From NCBI RefSeq assembly GCF_024124745.1, contig NZ_JAMXRU010000008.1, positions 1 through 64,000 of the forward strand: a stretch of DNA of 64,000 nucleotides, read 5' to 3'. Every line of letters starts with the position of its first letter. Position 1 is the first letter of the stretch. The position numbers were made by a program, and so were the translations under genes. The notes under the pieces are model-generated. The model was not told the origin of the DNA and ran no database searches. It was given only the letters and a program-made list of their open reading frames with translations. Source of the stretch: Aeromicrobium sp. CnD17-E (GTDB lineage: Bacteria; Actinomycetota; Actinomycetes; Propionibacteriales; Nocardioidaceae). Shown here in pieces: positions 16,925 through 25,493 of the stretch.

Positions 16925-17551
16925 ATGGCCGCTCGACCCAACGCCGGCACCAAGGGGGTCCCCCGCGCCGAGCGCGAGCGCCAGATCCTCGCCGTCGCCT
17001 CGGTCGCCTTCGGCACCCACGGCTTCGTCGGCACCAACGTCGCCGACGTCGCGCGCGCCGCGGGCATCTCCAAGCCGCTCGTCTACGCCTACTTCGGGTC
17101 GAAGGAGGGGTTGTACGCCGCCTGCCTCGACCGCGCCGGGGAGCTGCTCGGCGACGAGATCGAGCGCGTGGCCCGGGGTGACGTCGTCGGCCTCGAGCGC
17201 GGCGTGCGAACGCTCGAGGGCATGTTCGGCGTGCTCGAGGAGCAGCGGCACGTCTGGCGCCTGCTGCACGACCGCAGCGCACCGTCCACGGCCGAGGTGG
17301 CCACCGTCGTCGCGGCGCACACCGACCGCATCCACGCCCTCGCCCACGAGGGGGTCAGCGAGCTGCTCGCCCTGGCCGGCGTGCGCGACGCCCTCGACGT
17401 CTCCGCCATGACCGCCACCTGGCTCGGCATCGTCGACTCGCTCATGGACTGGTGGGTCGCCCACCCCGAGCAGAGCGCGGCCGACATGGTCGAGCGGGTC
17501 ACCCGCCTCGTCGCCGCCCTGTTCACCGACGCCGCGCGGGCGACGCGATGA
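16925..17551 (+). CDS. TetR/AcrR family transcriptional regulator
   Basis: 208 aa. The N-terminal helix-turn-helix domain (about 12-60) contains ILAVASVAFGTHGFVGTNVADVA and AGISKPLVYAYFGSKEGLY, the standard TetR pattern. The C-terminal ligand domain is helical and unassigned. The start at 16925 is supported by a leaderless promoter (TAGAGT at 16912-16917, 7 nt, ATG). The stop overlaps the start of the SDR gene (ATGA), so the two are cotranscribed, and it probably represses itself and the divergent desaturase. Confidence 0.9.
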   Translation: MAARPNAGTKGVPRAERERQILAVASVAFGTHGFVGTNVADVARAAGISKPLVYAYFGSKEGLYAACLDRAGELLGDEIERVARGDVVGLERGVRTLEGMFGVLEEQRHVWRLLHDRSAPSTAEVATVVAAHTDRIHALAHEGVSELLALAGVRDALDVSAMTATWLGIVDSLMDWWVAHPEQSAADMVERVTRLVAALFTDAARATR

Positions 17552-18366
17552 CGACCCGACCGGGCGTCGCGGTGCTCACCGGCTCCTCCAGCGGCATCGG
17601 CGCCGAGGCGGCCGTGCAGCTGGGACGTCGCGGCTGGACGGTCTGCCTGCTCGCCCGCCGCGCCGACGAGCTCGCCGTCGTCGCCCAGCGGGTCCGCGAG
17701 GCCGGCGGCACGGCGCACGTGCACCCGGTGGACCTCACCGACGACGCCGACGTCCGGTCGGTCGTCGACACGCTGCTCGCCGAGCACCCGCGCATCGACG
17801 TGCTCGTCAACAACGCCGCCCGCTCCATCCGGCGCCCGATCCGCGAGTCCGTCGACCGGCTGCACGACTACGAGCGGACGATGGCGGTCAACTACCTGGG
17901 CGCCGTGCGGCTGACGCTCGCGCTGCTGCCCCGCCTGCTCGAGCAGGAGCGGGTCGACGGCTCCCGCGGTCACGTCGTGTTCTCCTCGACGATGTCGACG
18001 CAGCTGCCGATCCCGCTCTTCTCGGCGTACCTCGGCAGCAAGGCCGCGCTCGAGTCGTTCGCCCGGTCGCTGCTCGCCGAGCACGGACACGACGGCGTCA
18101 CGACGACGGTGGTGCACTTCCCGATGGTGCGCACGCCGATGTCCGGCGCGACCGCGATCTACGCGGCGATGCCGATGATGAGCCCGGAGAGGGCGGGCGG
18201 CTGGCTCGTCCGCGCGGCGCTCGACCGACCCACCCGGGTCACCAGCCTCGGCGGCGCCGTGTCGCAGGCCGGCATGTCCGTGCTCCCGGGCGTGCTCACC
18301 AAGGTGGTCACGCCCGGCATCCGCCGCATGGACGGTCGACTCGCGCGACGCTCGCGCGAGGCCTGA
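17548..18366 (+). CDS. short-chain dehydrogenase/reductase
   Basis: 272-aa classical SDR: cofactor motif TGSSSGIG (10-17), VNNAA in place of NNAG, catalytic Ser in FSSTMS, and YLGSK as YxxxK. The extended C-terminus (MSPERAGGWLVRAAL and following) is typical of the SDRs that follow acyl-CoA or lipid genes in actinobacteria. The ATG overlaps the TetR stop codon, deciding the start. With the divergent desaturase it suggests a small lipid-modifying regulon. Confidence 0.88.
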   Translation: MTTRPGVAVLTGSSSGIGAEAAVQLGRRGWTVCLLARRADELAVVAQRVREAGGTAHVHPVDLTDDADVRSVVDTLLAEHPRIDVLVNNAARSIRRPIRESVDRLHDYERTMAVNYLGAVRLTLALLPRLLEQERVDGSRGHVVFSSTMSTQLPIPLFSAYLGSKAALESFARSLLAEHGHDGVTTTVVHFPMVRTPMSGATAIYAAMPMMSPERAGGWLVRAALDRPTRVTSLGGAVSQAGMSVLPGVLTKVVTPGIRRMDGRLARRSREA

Positions 18367-18375
18367 GCCGCGCGG

Positions 18376-18648
18376 TCAGCGATCGTCGGAGCGTCGGGCG
18401 CCCGGCCCGACCACACCGGCCTGCTCGAGGGCGCGCAGCACCAGCCCAGCGCCGACCACAGCGGCACCGAGCGCGACGAGCACGGTCGAGGCGACCGTCA
18501 CGCACGAGAGCACGAGCGAGGCGCCGCGACCTCCCGAGAAGCCGTCGGGGACGAGGAGCTGCAGCACCAGGGGGATCGCCGCGCCCGTGACCAGCAGCAC
18601 CACCCCTCCGACGAGGATCGAGCGGGCCTCGACGTACGGGGGCGTCAT
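18376..18648 (-). CDS. small membrane protein, unknown
   Basis: 90 aa with two predicted membrane helices (about 12-34 and 47-71) and short charged ends. I do not recognise a family. ATG 18648 has a strong AGGAG (complement of 18653-18657) at good spacing. Its end lies 9 bp from the convergent SDR gene. No function can be assigned. Confidence 0.7.
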   Translation of the reverse strand: MTPPYVEARSILVGGVVLLVTGAAIPLVLQLLVPDGFSGGRGASLVLSCVTVASTVLVALGAAVVGAGLVLRALEQAGVVGPGARRSDDR

Positions 18649-18794
18649 CGCGTCTCCTGACCGGTTCCGGACCGCCCAGGAACCTGCGCGCAGCCTAGCG
18701 GCGGGAGTAGCATCCTCGGCAGACCTCACCACCCCCGAGGTCGACCGTCCGCGCGCCGGCCACCCGTACCGACGCCCTCTGCAAGGAGCAACCC

Positions 18795-19871
18795 ATGCCC
18801 GATCCCGTCTTCAGCAACCCGCACGAACAGGTCGTGTTCTGCCACGACGAGGCGTCCGGACTGCGCGCCATCATCGGCCTGTACTCCACCGCCCTCGGCC
18901 CCGGCCTCGGCGGCACGCGGTTCCACCCGTACGCGAGCGAGGCCGACGCCCTCGCCGACGTGCTGGCCCTCAGCCAGGGCATGGCGTACAAGAACGCCCT
19001 TGCCGGCCTGGACCTCGGCGGCGGCAAGGCCGTGATCATCGGCGACCCGCGCACCCAGAAGACCGAGGCCCTCCTGCGCGCCTACGGGCGCATGGTCGAG
19101 TCGCTGAACGGTCGCTACTTCACCGCGTGCGACGTCGGCACCTTCAGCCCCGACATGGACGTCATCGCGCGCGAGACGTCGTACGTGACCGGTCGCACCG
19201 TCGAGCACGGAGGCGCCGGCGACTCGTCGGTCCTGACCGCGTTCGGGGTCTACCAGGGCATGCGCGCCAGCGCCCAGCACGTGTGGGGCGACGCGTCGCT
19301 CGCCGGGCGCACGGTCGGCGTCTCGGGCGTGGGCAAGGTCGGCAGGCACCTCGTCGAGCACCTCGTGGAGGAGGACGCCCAGGTCGTCGTCACCGACGTC
19401 GACACCGAGGCGCTGGGGCGCCTGACCGCCCGATTCCCGCAGGTGCGGGTCGTCGGGTCCACCGACGAGCTCGTGCGCGAGCAGCTCGACGTCTACGCCC
19501 CCTGTGCGCTCGGCCGCGCGCTGGGCGACGACGTCGTCGACGTGCTGAGCGCCAAGGTCGTGTGCGGCGGCGCGAACAACCAGCTCGCCCACGAGGGCAC
19601 CGCGAAGCTGCTCACCGAGCGCGGCATCACCTACGCCCCCGACTACTGCGTCAACGCCGGTGGCGTCATCCAGGTGGCCGACGAGCTCGACCCGCAGGGC
19701 TTCAGCTTCGAGCGGGCCCAGGCGCGCGCCACCGGCATCTTCGACACGACGCTCGCGGTGCTGGAGCGGGCGGCCAGCGAGCACCTCACGACGGCCGAGG
19801 CAGCGGACCGCCAGGCCGAGCAGCGCATGCGGGAGGTCGGCGGCCTCGGTCGCATCCACCTGCCGCGCTGA
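18795..19871 (+). CDS. vdh: valine/leucine dehydrogenase (Glu/Leu/Phe/Val dehydrogenase family)
   Basis: 358 aa, the length of NAD-dependent branched-chain amino acid dehydrogenases. The catalytic Lys78 lies in [10 protein letters not shown], the substrate-pocket block GPGLGGTRF is at 35-43, and the NAD motif [13 protein letters not shown] starts at about 173. It deaminates valine (or leucine) to the keto acid, supplying branched acyl-CoA starter units or catabolic carbon. A strong AAGGAG precedes the ATG, and TAGCAT about 80 bp upstream may be the -10 box. It ends 1 bp before the convergent marR stop. Confidence 0.9.
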   Translation: MPDPVFSNPHEQVVFCHDEASGLRAIIGLYSTALGPGLGGTRFHPYASEADALADVLALSQGMAYKNALAGLDLGGGKAVIIGDPRTQKTEALLRAYGRMVESLNGRYFTACDVGTFSPDMDVIARETSYVTGRTVEHGGAGDSSVLTAFGVYQGMRASAQHVWGDASLAGRTVGVSGVGKVGRHLVEHLVEEDAQVVVTDVDTEALGRLTARFPQVRVVGSTDELVREQLDVYAPCALGRALGDDVVDVLSAKVVCGGANNQLAHEGTAKLLTERGITYAPDYCVNAGGVIQVADELDPQGFSFERAQARATGIFDTTLAVLERAASEHLTTAEAADRQAEQRMREVGGLGRIHLPR

Positions 19872-19872
19872 C

Positions 19873-20370
19873 TCAGGACGACGCCGCGCCCGGGTCCTGG
19901 GCGTCCACCGCCTCGACCATGGCGCCCAGGAACCGGCGGACGACGTCCATCTCCGCGTCGCTGAACTCCGCCGCCGCCGACGTCATCGCGGCAGCGACCG
20001 GACCGAACATGTCTCGTGCCGTCGCACCCGCCGACGCGGTCATCGCCAGGCTGACCCGACGCCGGTCGGTGGCGTCGTGCGTGCGCTCGACGTGCCCGGA
20101 CCGCTCCAGACGGTCGACGAGCGTGGTCGTGGCGGACGGGCTGAGCATGAGCTCGCGGGCGAGCACGCCCGGCGAGAGCGGGTCGCGCCCCTCCTCGCGC
20201 GCGCGGGCCAGCACGAGCAGGGCCGACAGGTCGGACCGGTGGAGGCCGCGCGCGGCCCCGGCGCGGTCGGCGTAGCGCGACGAGCGCTCCGAGAGGTCGC
20301 GGACCAGCCGGACGACCTCGGCGACGACCTCGCCCCGGACGTCGTCGAGGGGTCCGCGTGGCGTGCTCAT
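19873..20370 (-). CDS. MarR-family transcriptional regulator
   Basis: 165 aa from ATG 20370. The winged helix spans about 45-115: SDLSALLVLARA, LAREL.LSPSATTTLVDRLERSGHVER and the wing DATDRRRVSLAMT are standard MarR. Start choice is supported by a leaderless-type -10 box TATGGT (complement of 20378-20383) 7 nt upstream. The divergent MMPL transporter gene begins 24 bp away, with two operator copies over the shared promoter, so this is almost certainly its local repressor. Confidence 0.9.
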   Translation of the reverse strand: MSTPRGPLDDVRGEVVAEVVRLVRDLSERSSRYADRAGAARGLHRSDLSALLVLARAREEGRDPLSPGVLARELMLSPSATTTLVDRLERSGHVERTHDATDRRRVSLAMTASAGATARDMFGPVAAAMTSAAAEFSDAEMDVVRRFLGAMVEAVDAQDPGAASS

Positions 20371-20377
20371 GCTGACC

Positions 20378-20415
20378 ACCATATCCTTCGATCATGGAAC
20401 GTTTCGATCATCGAA
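20378..20415. promoter_or_regulatory. divergent leaderless promoters with two MarR operator copies
   Basis: TTCGATCATCGAA at 20403-20415 is a perfect 13-bp palindrome, and TTCGATCATGGAA at 20387-20399 is the same site with one mismatch, 16 bp apart. The -10 boxes TATCCT (20382-20387, rightward) and TATGGT (complement of 20378-20383, leftward) overlap each other, each 6-7 nt from its start codon. The MMPL start codon at 20394 lies inside the left operator, so a bound MarR dimer would block RNA polymerase for both genes. Confidence 0.75.
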
Positions 20416-22466
20416 CCTTTGTCCTGGCTCGGCTCGTCGGGCGCAGGAGGTCCGTGGCCGTGCTGCTGCTCGGCCTGCTGCTCGCAGCAGCCGTGCTCAT
20501 TCTCGCCCCCGGGCCGGAGCAGGGCTCCGACGCCTCCGTGAACCTGCCGGACTCGGCCGACTCGGCCCAGGCCCAGGCGCGTCTCTCCGCCGTGCCCGGA
20601 GGTGACGACGCACCCGCGATCGTCGTCGTCGCGCGTGGTGGTGACCGCCTGACGGGCGCCGACCTGGCGGCCCTCGACCGGCTGCGGACGACCCTCGCCC
20701 GGGCCCTCGGGACCACCGTCGCCGGCCCGGTCCCGTCGTCCGACGGATCCGTCGCCCTGCTCACGGTCCCGCTGCGGGGCGACGTCAGCACCGAGCAGAA
20801 CGCGGACCGGATCGAGACGCTGCGGTCCGCCGTCGATCGCGGCCTGCCCGACGGGGTCGACGCCGAGGTGACCGGCGCGCCAGCGGTCCAGGCCGACCTC
20901 GGTGCCGTCTTCGAGGGCGCCGACGTCCGGCTCCTGCTCGTCACCGCCGCCGTCGTGGCCCTGCTGCTCGTCGTCACCTACCGCAGCCCGCTGCTCTGGC
21001 TCGTCCCCCTCGCCGTCGTCGGGCTCGGTGACCGCGTGGCCGCGAAGGTCGTGGAGGCGATCTCCCACTGGGCCCAGCTGCCGATCGACGGCTCCACCAC
21101 CGGCATCACGTCCGTCCTCGTGTTCGGAGCAGGCACCAACTACGCGCTGCTGCTCATCGCCCGCTACCGCGAGGAGCTGCGCCGCCACGAGGACCGTCGC
21201 GAGGCGATGCGCCAGGCCGTCGGTGCCGCAGGCCCGGCCATCCTCTCCAGCTCCGGCACCGTCGTGCTCGGGCTCCTCGCCCTGCTGCTCGCCGACGCCC
21301 CCTTCGTCAACCGGATCGGGCTCGCCGGGGCAGCCGGGATCGTCGTCGCCGTCCTGTTCGCCCTCGTGGTGCTCCCGGCGGCCATGTCGATCCCCGGACG
21401 GTGGCTCTTCTGGCCGTTCGTGCCTCGCGTCGGCGACCCCGACCCCACCGAGCGCGGCCTGTGGCGCCGCGTCGGTCGGCGCGTCACCCGCCGCCCCGCA
21501 CTCGTGACCGTGGGCGGCCTGGTGGTGCTCGCGCTCATGGCCCTCGGGACGCTCGGCCTGCGCACCGGGCTGGGTCAGGACGAGCAGTTCCTCGACACGC
21601 CGGAGTCGATCACCGCCCAGCAGACGCTCGCGTCGGCGTTCCCTGCGGGCGCCTCCTCCCCGACCACCGTCGTCACGAGCCCGCGGCTCGCCGAGCAGGT
21701 CGCGCGTGCAGCCGCGGACGTCCCGGACGTGCAGTCCGCCGACGTCGGTCGCCCGAGTGCGACCGTGGCGCCGGTGAGCGTCGTGCTGTCCGACCCGCCG
21801 GGCAGCGACGCCGCCCTCGGCACGGTCGAGCGGCTCCGCACCGCCGTGCAGGAGGTCGACCCCGACGCCCTGGTCGGGGGTCAGGACGCGCAGGCCCTCG
21901 ACGAGGCGACGACGGCGCAACGCGACCGGACGGTGGTCGTGCCCGTGGTCCTCGTCGTCGTGCTCGGCATGCTGCTGCTCCTGCTGCGCTCCGTCGTGGC
22001 TGCCGTGCTGCTGGTCGCGACGACGGTGCTGTCGTACGTGTCGGCGCTCGGCGTGGGCTGGCTCGTGTTCGACCACGTCCTCGGCTGGTCGGCGATGGAC
22101 GTGAGCACCCCGCTGCTGGCGTTCATCTTCCTGGTGGCGCTCGGGGTGGACTACAACATCTTCCTCACCGCGCGGGCACGGGAGGAGATGCGAGCGAGCG
22201 GCGACGCCACCTCGTCGGTCGTGACGGCCCTCGGGGTGACGGGCGGCGTGATCACGAGTGCCGGCATCCTGCTCGCCGCCGTCTTCGCGGTGCTCGGCGT
22301 GCTCCCGCTGGTGCTGCTCGCGCAGCTGGGAGTCGTCGTCGGCTTCGGCGTGCTCCTCGACACCGTCCTCGTGCGCGGAGTCGTCACGCCCGCTCTCGTG
22401 GCCTGGTGCGGACGACGCTTCTGGTGGCCGAGCGCGGTCGCCCGAGCCCCTCGGCGGGCACGCTGA
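20394..22466 (+). CDS. MMPL/RND-family transporter
   Basis: 690 aa, two RND half-repeats each with one TM, an extracytoplasmic domain (about 45-190 and 395-515) and five further helices. Motifs such as GAGTNYALLLIARYREELRR and its repeat VALGVDYNIFLTARAREEM are the conserved MMPL signature. Mycobacterial homologues export lipids; unlinked ones are drug efflux pumps. Leaderless ATG at 20394. Control by the divergent MarR points to an inducible efflux or lipid export role. Confidence 0.9.
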   Translation: MERFDHRTFVLARLVGRRRSVAVLLLGLLLAAAVLILAPGPEQGSDASVNLPDSADSAQAQARLSAVPGGDDAPAIVVVARGGDRLTGADLAALDRLRTTLARALGTTVAGPVPSSDGSVALLTVPLRGDVSTEQNADRIETLRSAVDRGLPDGVDAEVTGAPAVQADLGAVFEGADVRLLLVTAAVVALLLVVTYRSPLLWLVPLAVVGLGDRVAAKVVEAISHWAQLPIDGSTTGITSVLVFGAGTNYALLLIARYREELRRHEDRREAMRQAVGAAGPAILSSSGTVVLGLLALLLADAPFVNRIGLAGAAGIVVAVLFALVVLPAAMSIPGRWLFWPFVPRVGDPDPTERGLWRRVGRRVTRRPALVTVGGLVVLALMALGTLGLRTGLGQDEQFLDTPESITAQQTLASAFPAGASSPTTVVTSPRLAEQVARAAADVPDVQSADVGRPSATVAPVSVVLSDPPGSDAALGTVERLRTAVQEVDPDALVGGQDAQALDEATTAQRDRTVVVPVVLVVVLGMLLLLLRSVVAAVLLVATTVLSYVSALGVGWLVFDHVLGWSAMDVSTPLLAFIFLVALGVDYNIFLTARAREEMRASGDATSSVVTALGVTGGVITSAGILLAAVFAVLGVLPLVLLAQLGVVVGFGVLLDTVLVRGVVTPALVAWCGRRFWWPSAVARAPRRAR

Positions 22467-22490
22467 CAGCGTGGCGGTCCCACGCACGTG

Positions 22491-22524
22491 CGAGCCGGTC
22501 CGGACCGACGTCCGGACCGGCTCG
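22491..22524. terminator. perfect 15-bp hairpin between convergent MMPL and DUF3073 genes
   Basis: The arms 22491-22505 and 22510-22524 are exact reverse complements with a 4-nt loop (CGAC). No T-run follows, as is common for GC-rich actinobacterial terminators. It lies 25 bp after the MMPL stop and can serve both directions. Confidence 0.7.
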
Positions 22525-22650
22525 TCACGTCATCGACCGCCCGCGAACGGACGTCAGGACGTCCGACGGCGCACGGTCACGTCGACCACGCCCGCACAGG
22601 TGCGGACGCACGCGAACAGCCGCCCTGACGGACGACCGGGGCAACAGGCC

Positions 22651-22827
22651 TCAGCTGGCCGCTTCGTCCCCGTACTTCCTCGCGAGATCGGCGTACTGGT
22701 CCGGGATCGGGTCACCCGAGTCCTGGTGGAGTTCCTGTTGCAGATCGTCGAAGTCCGGATCGAAGGTCCGGTACTTCAGGTCGCGTGCGACCTTGGTCTG
22801 CTTTGCCTTTGCACGGCCGCGCCCCAT
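22651..22827 (-). CDS. DUF3073 family small protein
   Basis: 58 aa, beginning MGRGRAKAKQTKVARDLKY with a basic N-terminus and an acidic, Asp/Gln-rich remainder ending in YADLARKYGDEAAS. This is the conserved DUF3073 family, found widely in actinobacteria next to purM/purF as here; its function is unknown. The N-terminal Arg/Lys run would suit nucleic acid binding, which is inference. A G-rich stretch (GAGGGGGT) lies ahead of the ATG. The start is 91 bp from the purM stop, on the same strand. Confidence 0.9.
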   Translation of the reverse strand: MGRGRAKAKQTKVARDLKYRTFDPDFDDLQQELHQDSGDPIPDQYADLARKYGDEAAS

Positions 22828-22917
22828 GGGTCCGACCCCCTCGCAGAGAAATCGTCAGTATGTCGTGGTGCCTACCCTACCGAACAATCTCGAACGCGCT
22901 GGCAGCGGGGCCACGAG

Positions 22918-23991
22918 TCACGCGTGTCGGTTCTCCAGCGTGACCGTCCCGCCGGGGCCGTGCACGCCGGCCTCGGCCACCTCTCCCGCGACCCACGCCT
23001 CGACGCCGTGCTCGCCCAGCAGCCGCACGGCCGCGTCGGCGTCGTCGGGATCGACGAGGGCGACCATGCCGACGCCGATGTTCAGCGCCTCCTCCAGGTC
23101 GCGCTGGGAGACGTCGCCGAGGTCGGACACGAGGTCGAAGATCGCGGGGCGCGTCCAGGTGCCGCGGTCGACCCGCACGGACACGGTGTCGGGGACGACG
23201 CGCTCGAGGTTGGCCGCGAGTCCGCCGCCGGTGACGTGCGACATCGCGTGCGTCCGGGTGCGACGGACGAGGTCGAGGCAGGGCAGCGTGTACAGGCGGG
23301 TGGGCGTCAGGAGTGCCTCGCCGAGGGTCGCGCCGAGCTCGGGCACGTGACGGTCGAGCGACCACTGCGCCTGCCCGAAGAACACGTGCCGTGCGAGGGA
23401 GTAGCCGTTGGAGTGCAGACCCGAGGAGGCCATGGCCACGACGACGTCGCCGGGGCGGACCAGCTCGGCGCCGATCAGCGCGTCGGCCTCGACGACGCCG
23501 GTCGTGGAGCCGGCCACGTCGTACTCGTCGGGGTGCAGCAGCCCGGGGTGCTCGGCGGTCTCGCCGCCCAGCAGCGCGGTCCCGGCCTCCGCGCACGCCT
23601 GCGCGATGCCCTTGACGACCGCCGCGATGCGCTCGGGGACGACCTTCCCGCACGCGATGTAGTCGGTCATGAACAGCGGCTCGGCACCGCAGACGACGAG
23701 GTCGTCGACGAGCATGCCGACGAGGTCGTACCCGATGGTGTCGTGCACGTCCATGCGCTGCGCGATCTGCACCTTCGTGCCGACACCGTCGGCCGACGTC
23801 GCGAGCAGGGGGCGGCGGTAGTCCTTCAGCGCCGTGGCGTCGAACAGGCCCGCGAACCCGCCGATGCCGCCGACGACCTCGGGACGGCGGGCCTTGTCGA
23901 CCCACTCCTTCATGAGCTCGACGGCGCGGTCGCCGGCCTCGATGGACACGCCGGAGGCGGCGTAGGCGCTCGGCTGCTGCGTGCTGGTCAC
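22918..23991 (-). CDS. purM: phosphoribosylformylglycinamidine cyclo-ligase (AIR synthetase)
   Basis: 357 aa, full family length. Converts FGAM to AIR with ATP in step 5 of purine synthesis. Recognisable blocks are GGFAGLFD, ATSADGVGTKVQIAQ, the Mg/ATP-binding IGYDLVGMLVDDLVVCGAEPLFMTDYIACGK region, GGETAEHPG, and GLHSNGYSLAR. The GTG start (23991) overlaps the purF stop codon (GTGA), so the two are co-translated. Confidence 0.96.
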   Translation of the reverse strand: MTSTQQPSAYAASGVSIEAGDRAVELMKEWVDKARRPEVVGGIGGFAGLFDATALKDYRRPLLATSADGVGTKVQIAQRMDVHDTIGYDLVGMLVDDLVVCGAEPLFMTDYIACGKVVPERIAAVVKGIAQACAEAGTALLGGETAEHPGLLHPDEYDVAGSTTGVVEADALIGAELVRPGDVVVAMASSGLHSNGYSLARHVFFGQAQWSLDRHVPELGATLGEALLTPTRLYTLPCLDLVRRTRTHAMSHVTGGGLAANLERVVPDTVSVRVDRGTWTRPAIFDLVSDLGDVSQRDLEEALNIGVGMVALVDPDDADAAVRLLGEHGVEAWVAGEVAEAGVHGPGGTVTLENRHA

Positions 23992-25481
23992 TGGATCACC
24001 TTCAGAGGCTTCGCGTCGGTCTCGAGCAGGTGCTTGCCGATCAGGTCGTCCTCGGGCAGCGGGACCGGGTAGATGCCGTCGAAGCAGGCGCGACAGAGCT
24101 TCTCCTTGGGCACGTTCGTGGCCTCGACGAGCTGGTCGAGCTCGACGTAGGCGAGGGAGTCGGCGTCGATCGAGCGGCAGATCTCCTCCACGCTGATGCC
24201 GTTGGCGATGAGCTCGGCGCGCGAGGCGAAGTCGATGCCGTAGAAGCACGGCCACTTGACCGGCGGGCTCGAGATGCGCACGTGCACCTCCGCCGCACCC
24301 GACTCGCGCAGCATCCGCACGAGCGCGCGCTGCGTGTTGCCGCGCACGATCGAGTCGTCGACGACCACGAGGCGCTTGCCGGCGATGACGTCGCGCAGCG
24401 GGTTGAGCTTGAGCCGGATGCCGAGCTGCCGGATGGTCTGGGAGGGCTGGATGAACGTGCGCCCCACGTAGGAGTTCTTGACCAGGCCGTGCCCGAACGG
24501 GATCCCGCTCTCCTCGGCGTAGCCGATGGCGGCCGGCGTGCCCGACTCCGGCACGGGGATGACGAGGTCGGCGTCGACCGGGTGCTCGCGCGCCAGACGT
24601 CGGCCGATCTCCGCCCGCACCGTGAAGACGCGCTGGTCGGAGATGGTGGTGTCGGGGCGGGCGAGGTAGACGTACTCGAAGATGCAGCCCTTCGGCTCGG
24701 CCGGCGAGAACCGCTCGGTGCGCAGCCCGTTCTCGTCGATGGCGATGAACTCGCCCGGCTCGATCTCGCGGATGAAGGAGGCGCCGACGATGTCGAGCGC
24801 AGCGGTCTCGCTGGCGACGACCCACCCACGCTCCAGGCGGCCGAGCACGAGCGGGCGGATGCCCTGCGGGTCGCGCGCGGCGTAGAGGGTGTGCTCGTCC
24901 ATGAACACGAGCGAGAAGGCGCCCCGCAGCTTCGGCAGCACCTCGATCGCGGCCTCCTCCACCGACCGGTCGGGGTAGGCGGCCAGCAGGCTCGCCATGA
25001 CCGACGTGTCGGTGGTGGCGGTCTCGCCCTTGCCGCGCCGGCCGGGACCGTTCTCGGCCGTCCGCTCCTGCAGCATCGTGACGAGGTCGGCGGTGTTGGT
25101 CAGGTTGCCGTTGTGCGCGAGGGCGACGGATCCCTGCGCCGTGGGCCGGAACGTCGGCTGGGCGTTCTGCCACACGCTCGCGCCCGTGGTGCTGTAGCGG
25201 GAGTGCCCGATCGCGACCGAGCCCACCAGCGACTCCAGCGTCGACTCGTCGAAGACCTGGGAGACCAGGCCCATGTCCTTGTAGACGAGGATCTGCTTGC
25301 CGTTGCTCACCGCGATGCCCGCCGACTCCTGGCCCCGGTGCTGCAGGGCGTAGAGACCGAAGTAACTGAGCTTCGCGACCTCCTCACCGGGAGCCCACAC
25401 CCCGAACACGCCACAGGCGTCCTGGGGTCCGACGTCCTGAGGATCGATGTCGTGCGTCAGCCGACCGTCTCCGCGTGCCAC
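23988..25481 (-). CDS. purF: amidophosphoribosyltransferase
   Basis: 497 aa. Catalyses the first committed step of purine synthesis from PRPP and glutamine. The DACGVFGVW motif contains the Cys that becomes the N-terminal nucleophile after removal of a short propeptide. The Ntn-glutaminase domain spans about 20-260, and the PRTase domain has the VVVDDSIVRGNT PRPP loop. Start GTG 25481 is set by a leaderless promoter: TACACT (complement of 25488-25493) then 6 nt. In-frame sequence further upstream belongs to the repeat-rich noncoding region. Confidence 0.96.
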   Translation of the reverse strand: MARGDGRLTHDIDPQDVGPQDACGVFGVWAPGEEVAKLSYFGLYALQHRGQESAGIAVSNGKQILVYKDMGLVSQVFDESTLESLVGSVAIGHSRYSTTGASVWQNAQPTFRPTAQGSVALAHNGNLTNTADLVTMLQERTAENGPGRRGKGETATTDTSVMASLLAAYPDRSVEEAAIEVLPKLRGAFSLVFMDEHTLYAARDPQGIRPLVLGRLERGWVVASETAALDIVGASFIREIEPGEFIAIDENGLRTERFSPAEPKGCIFEYVYLARPDTTISDQRVFTVRAEIGRRLAREHPVDADLVIPVPESGTPAAIGYAEESGIPFGHGLVKNSYVGRTFIQPSQTIRQLGIRLKLNPLRDVIAGKRLVVVDDSIVRGNTQRALVRMLRESGAAEVHVRISSPPVKWPCFYGIDFASRAELIANGISVEEICRSIDADSLAYVELDQLVEATNVPKEKLCRACFDGIYPVPLPEDDLIGKHLLETDAKPLKVIQ

Positions 25482-25487
25482 TGCACC

Positions 25488-25493
25488 AGTGTA
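25488..25493 (-). promoter_or_regulatory. purF -10 box (leaderless)
   Basis: TACACT on the minus strand ends 6 nt before the purF GTG, so the transcript should start at or next to the start codon. Confidence 0.6.
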
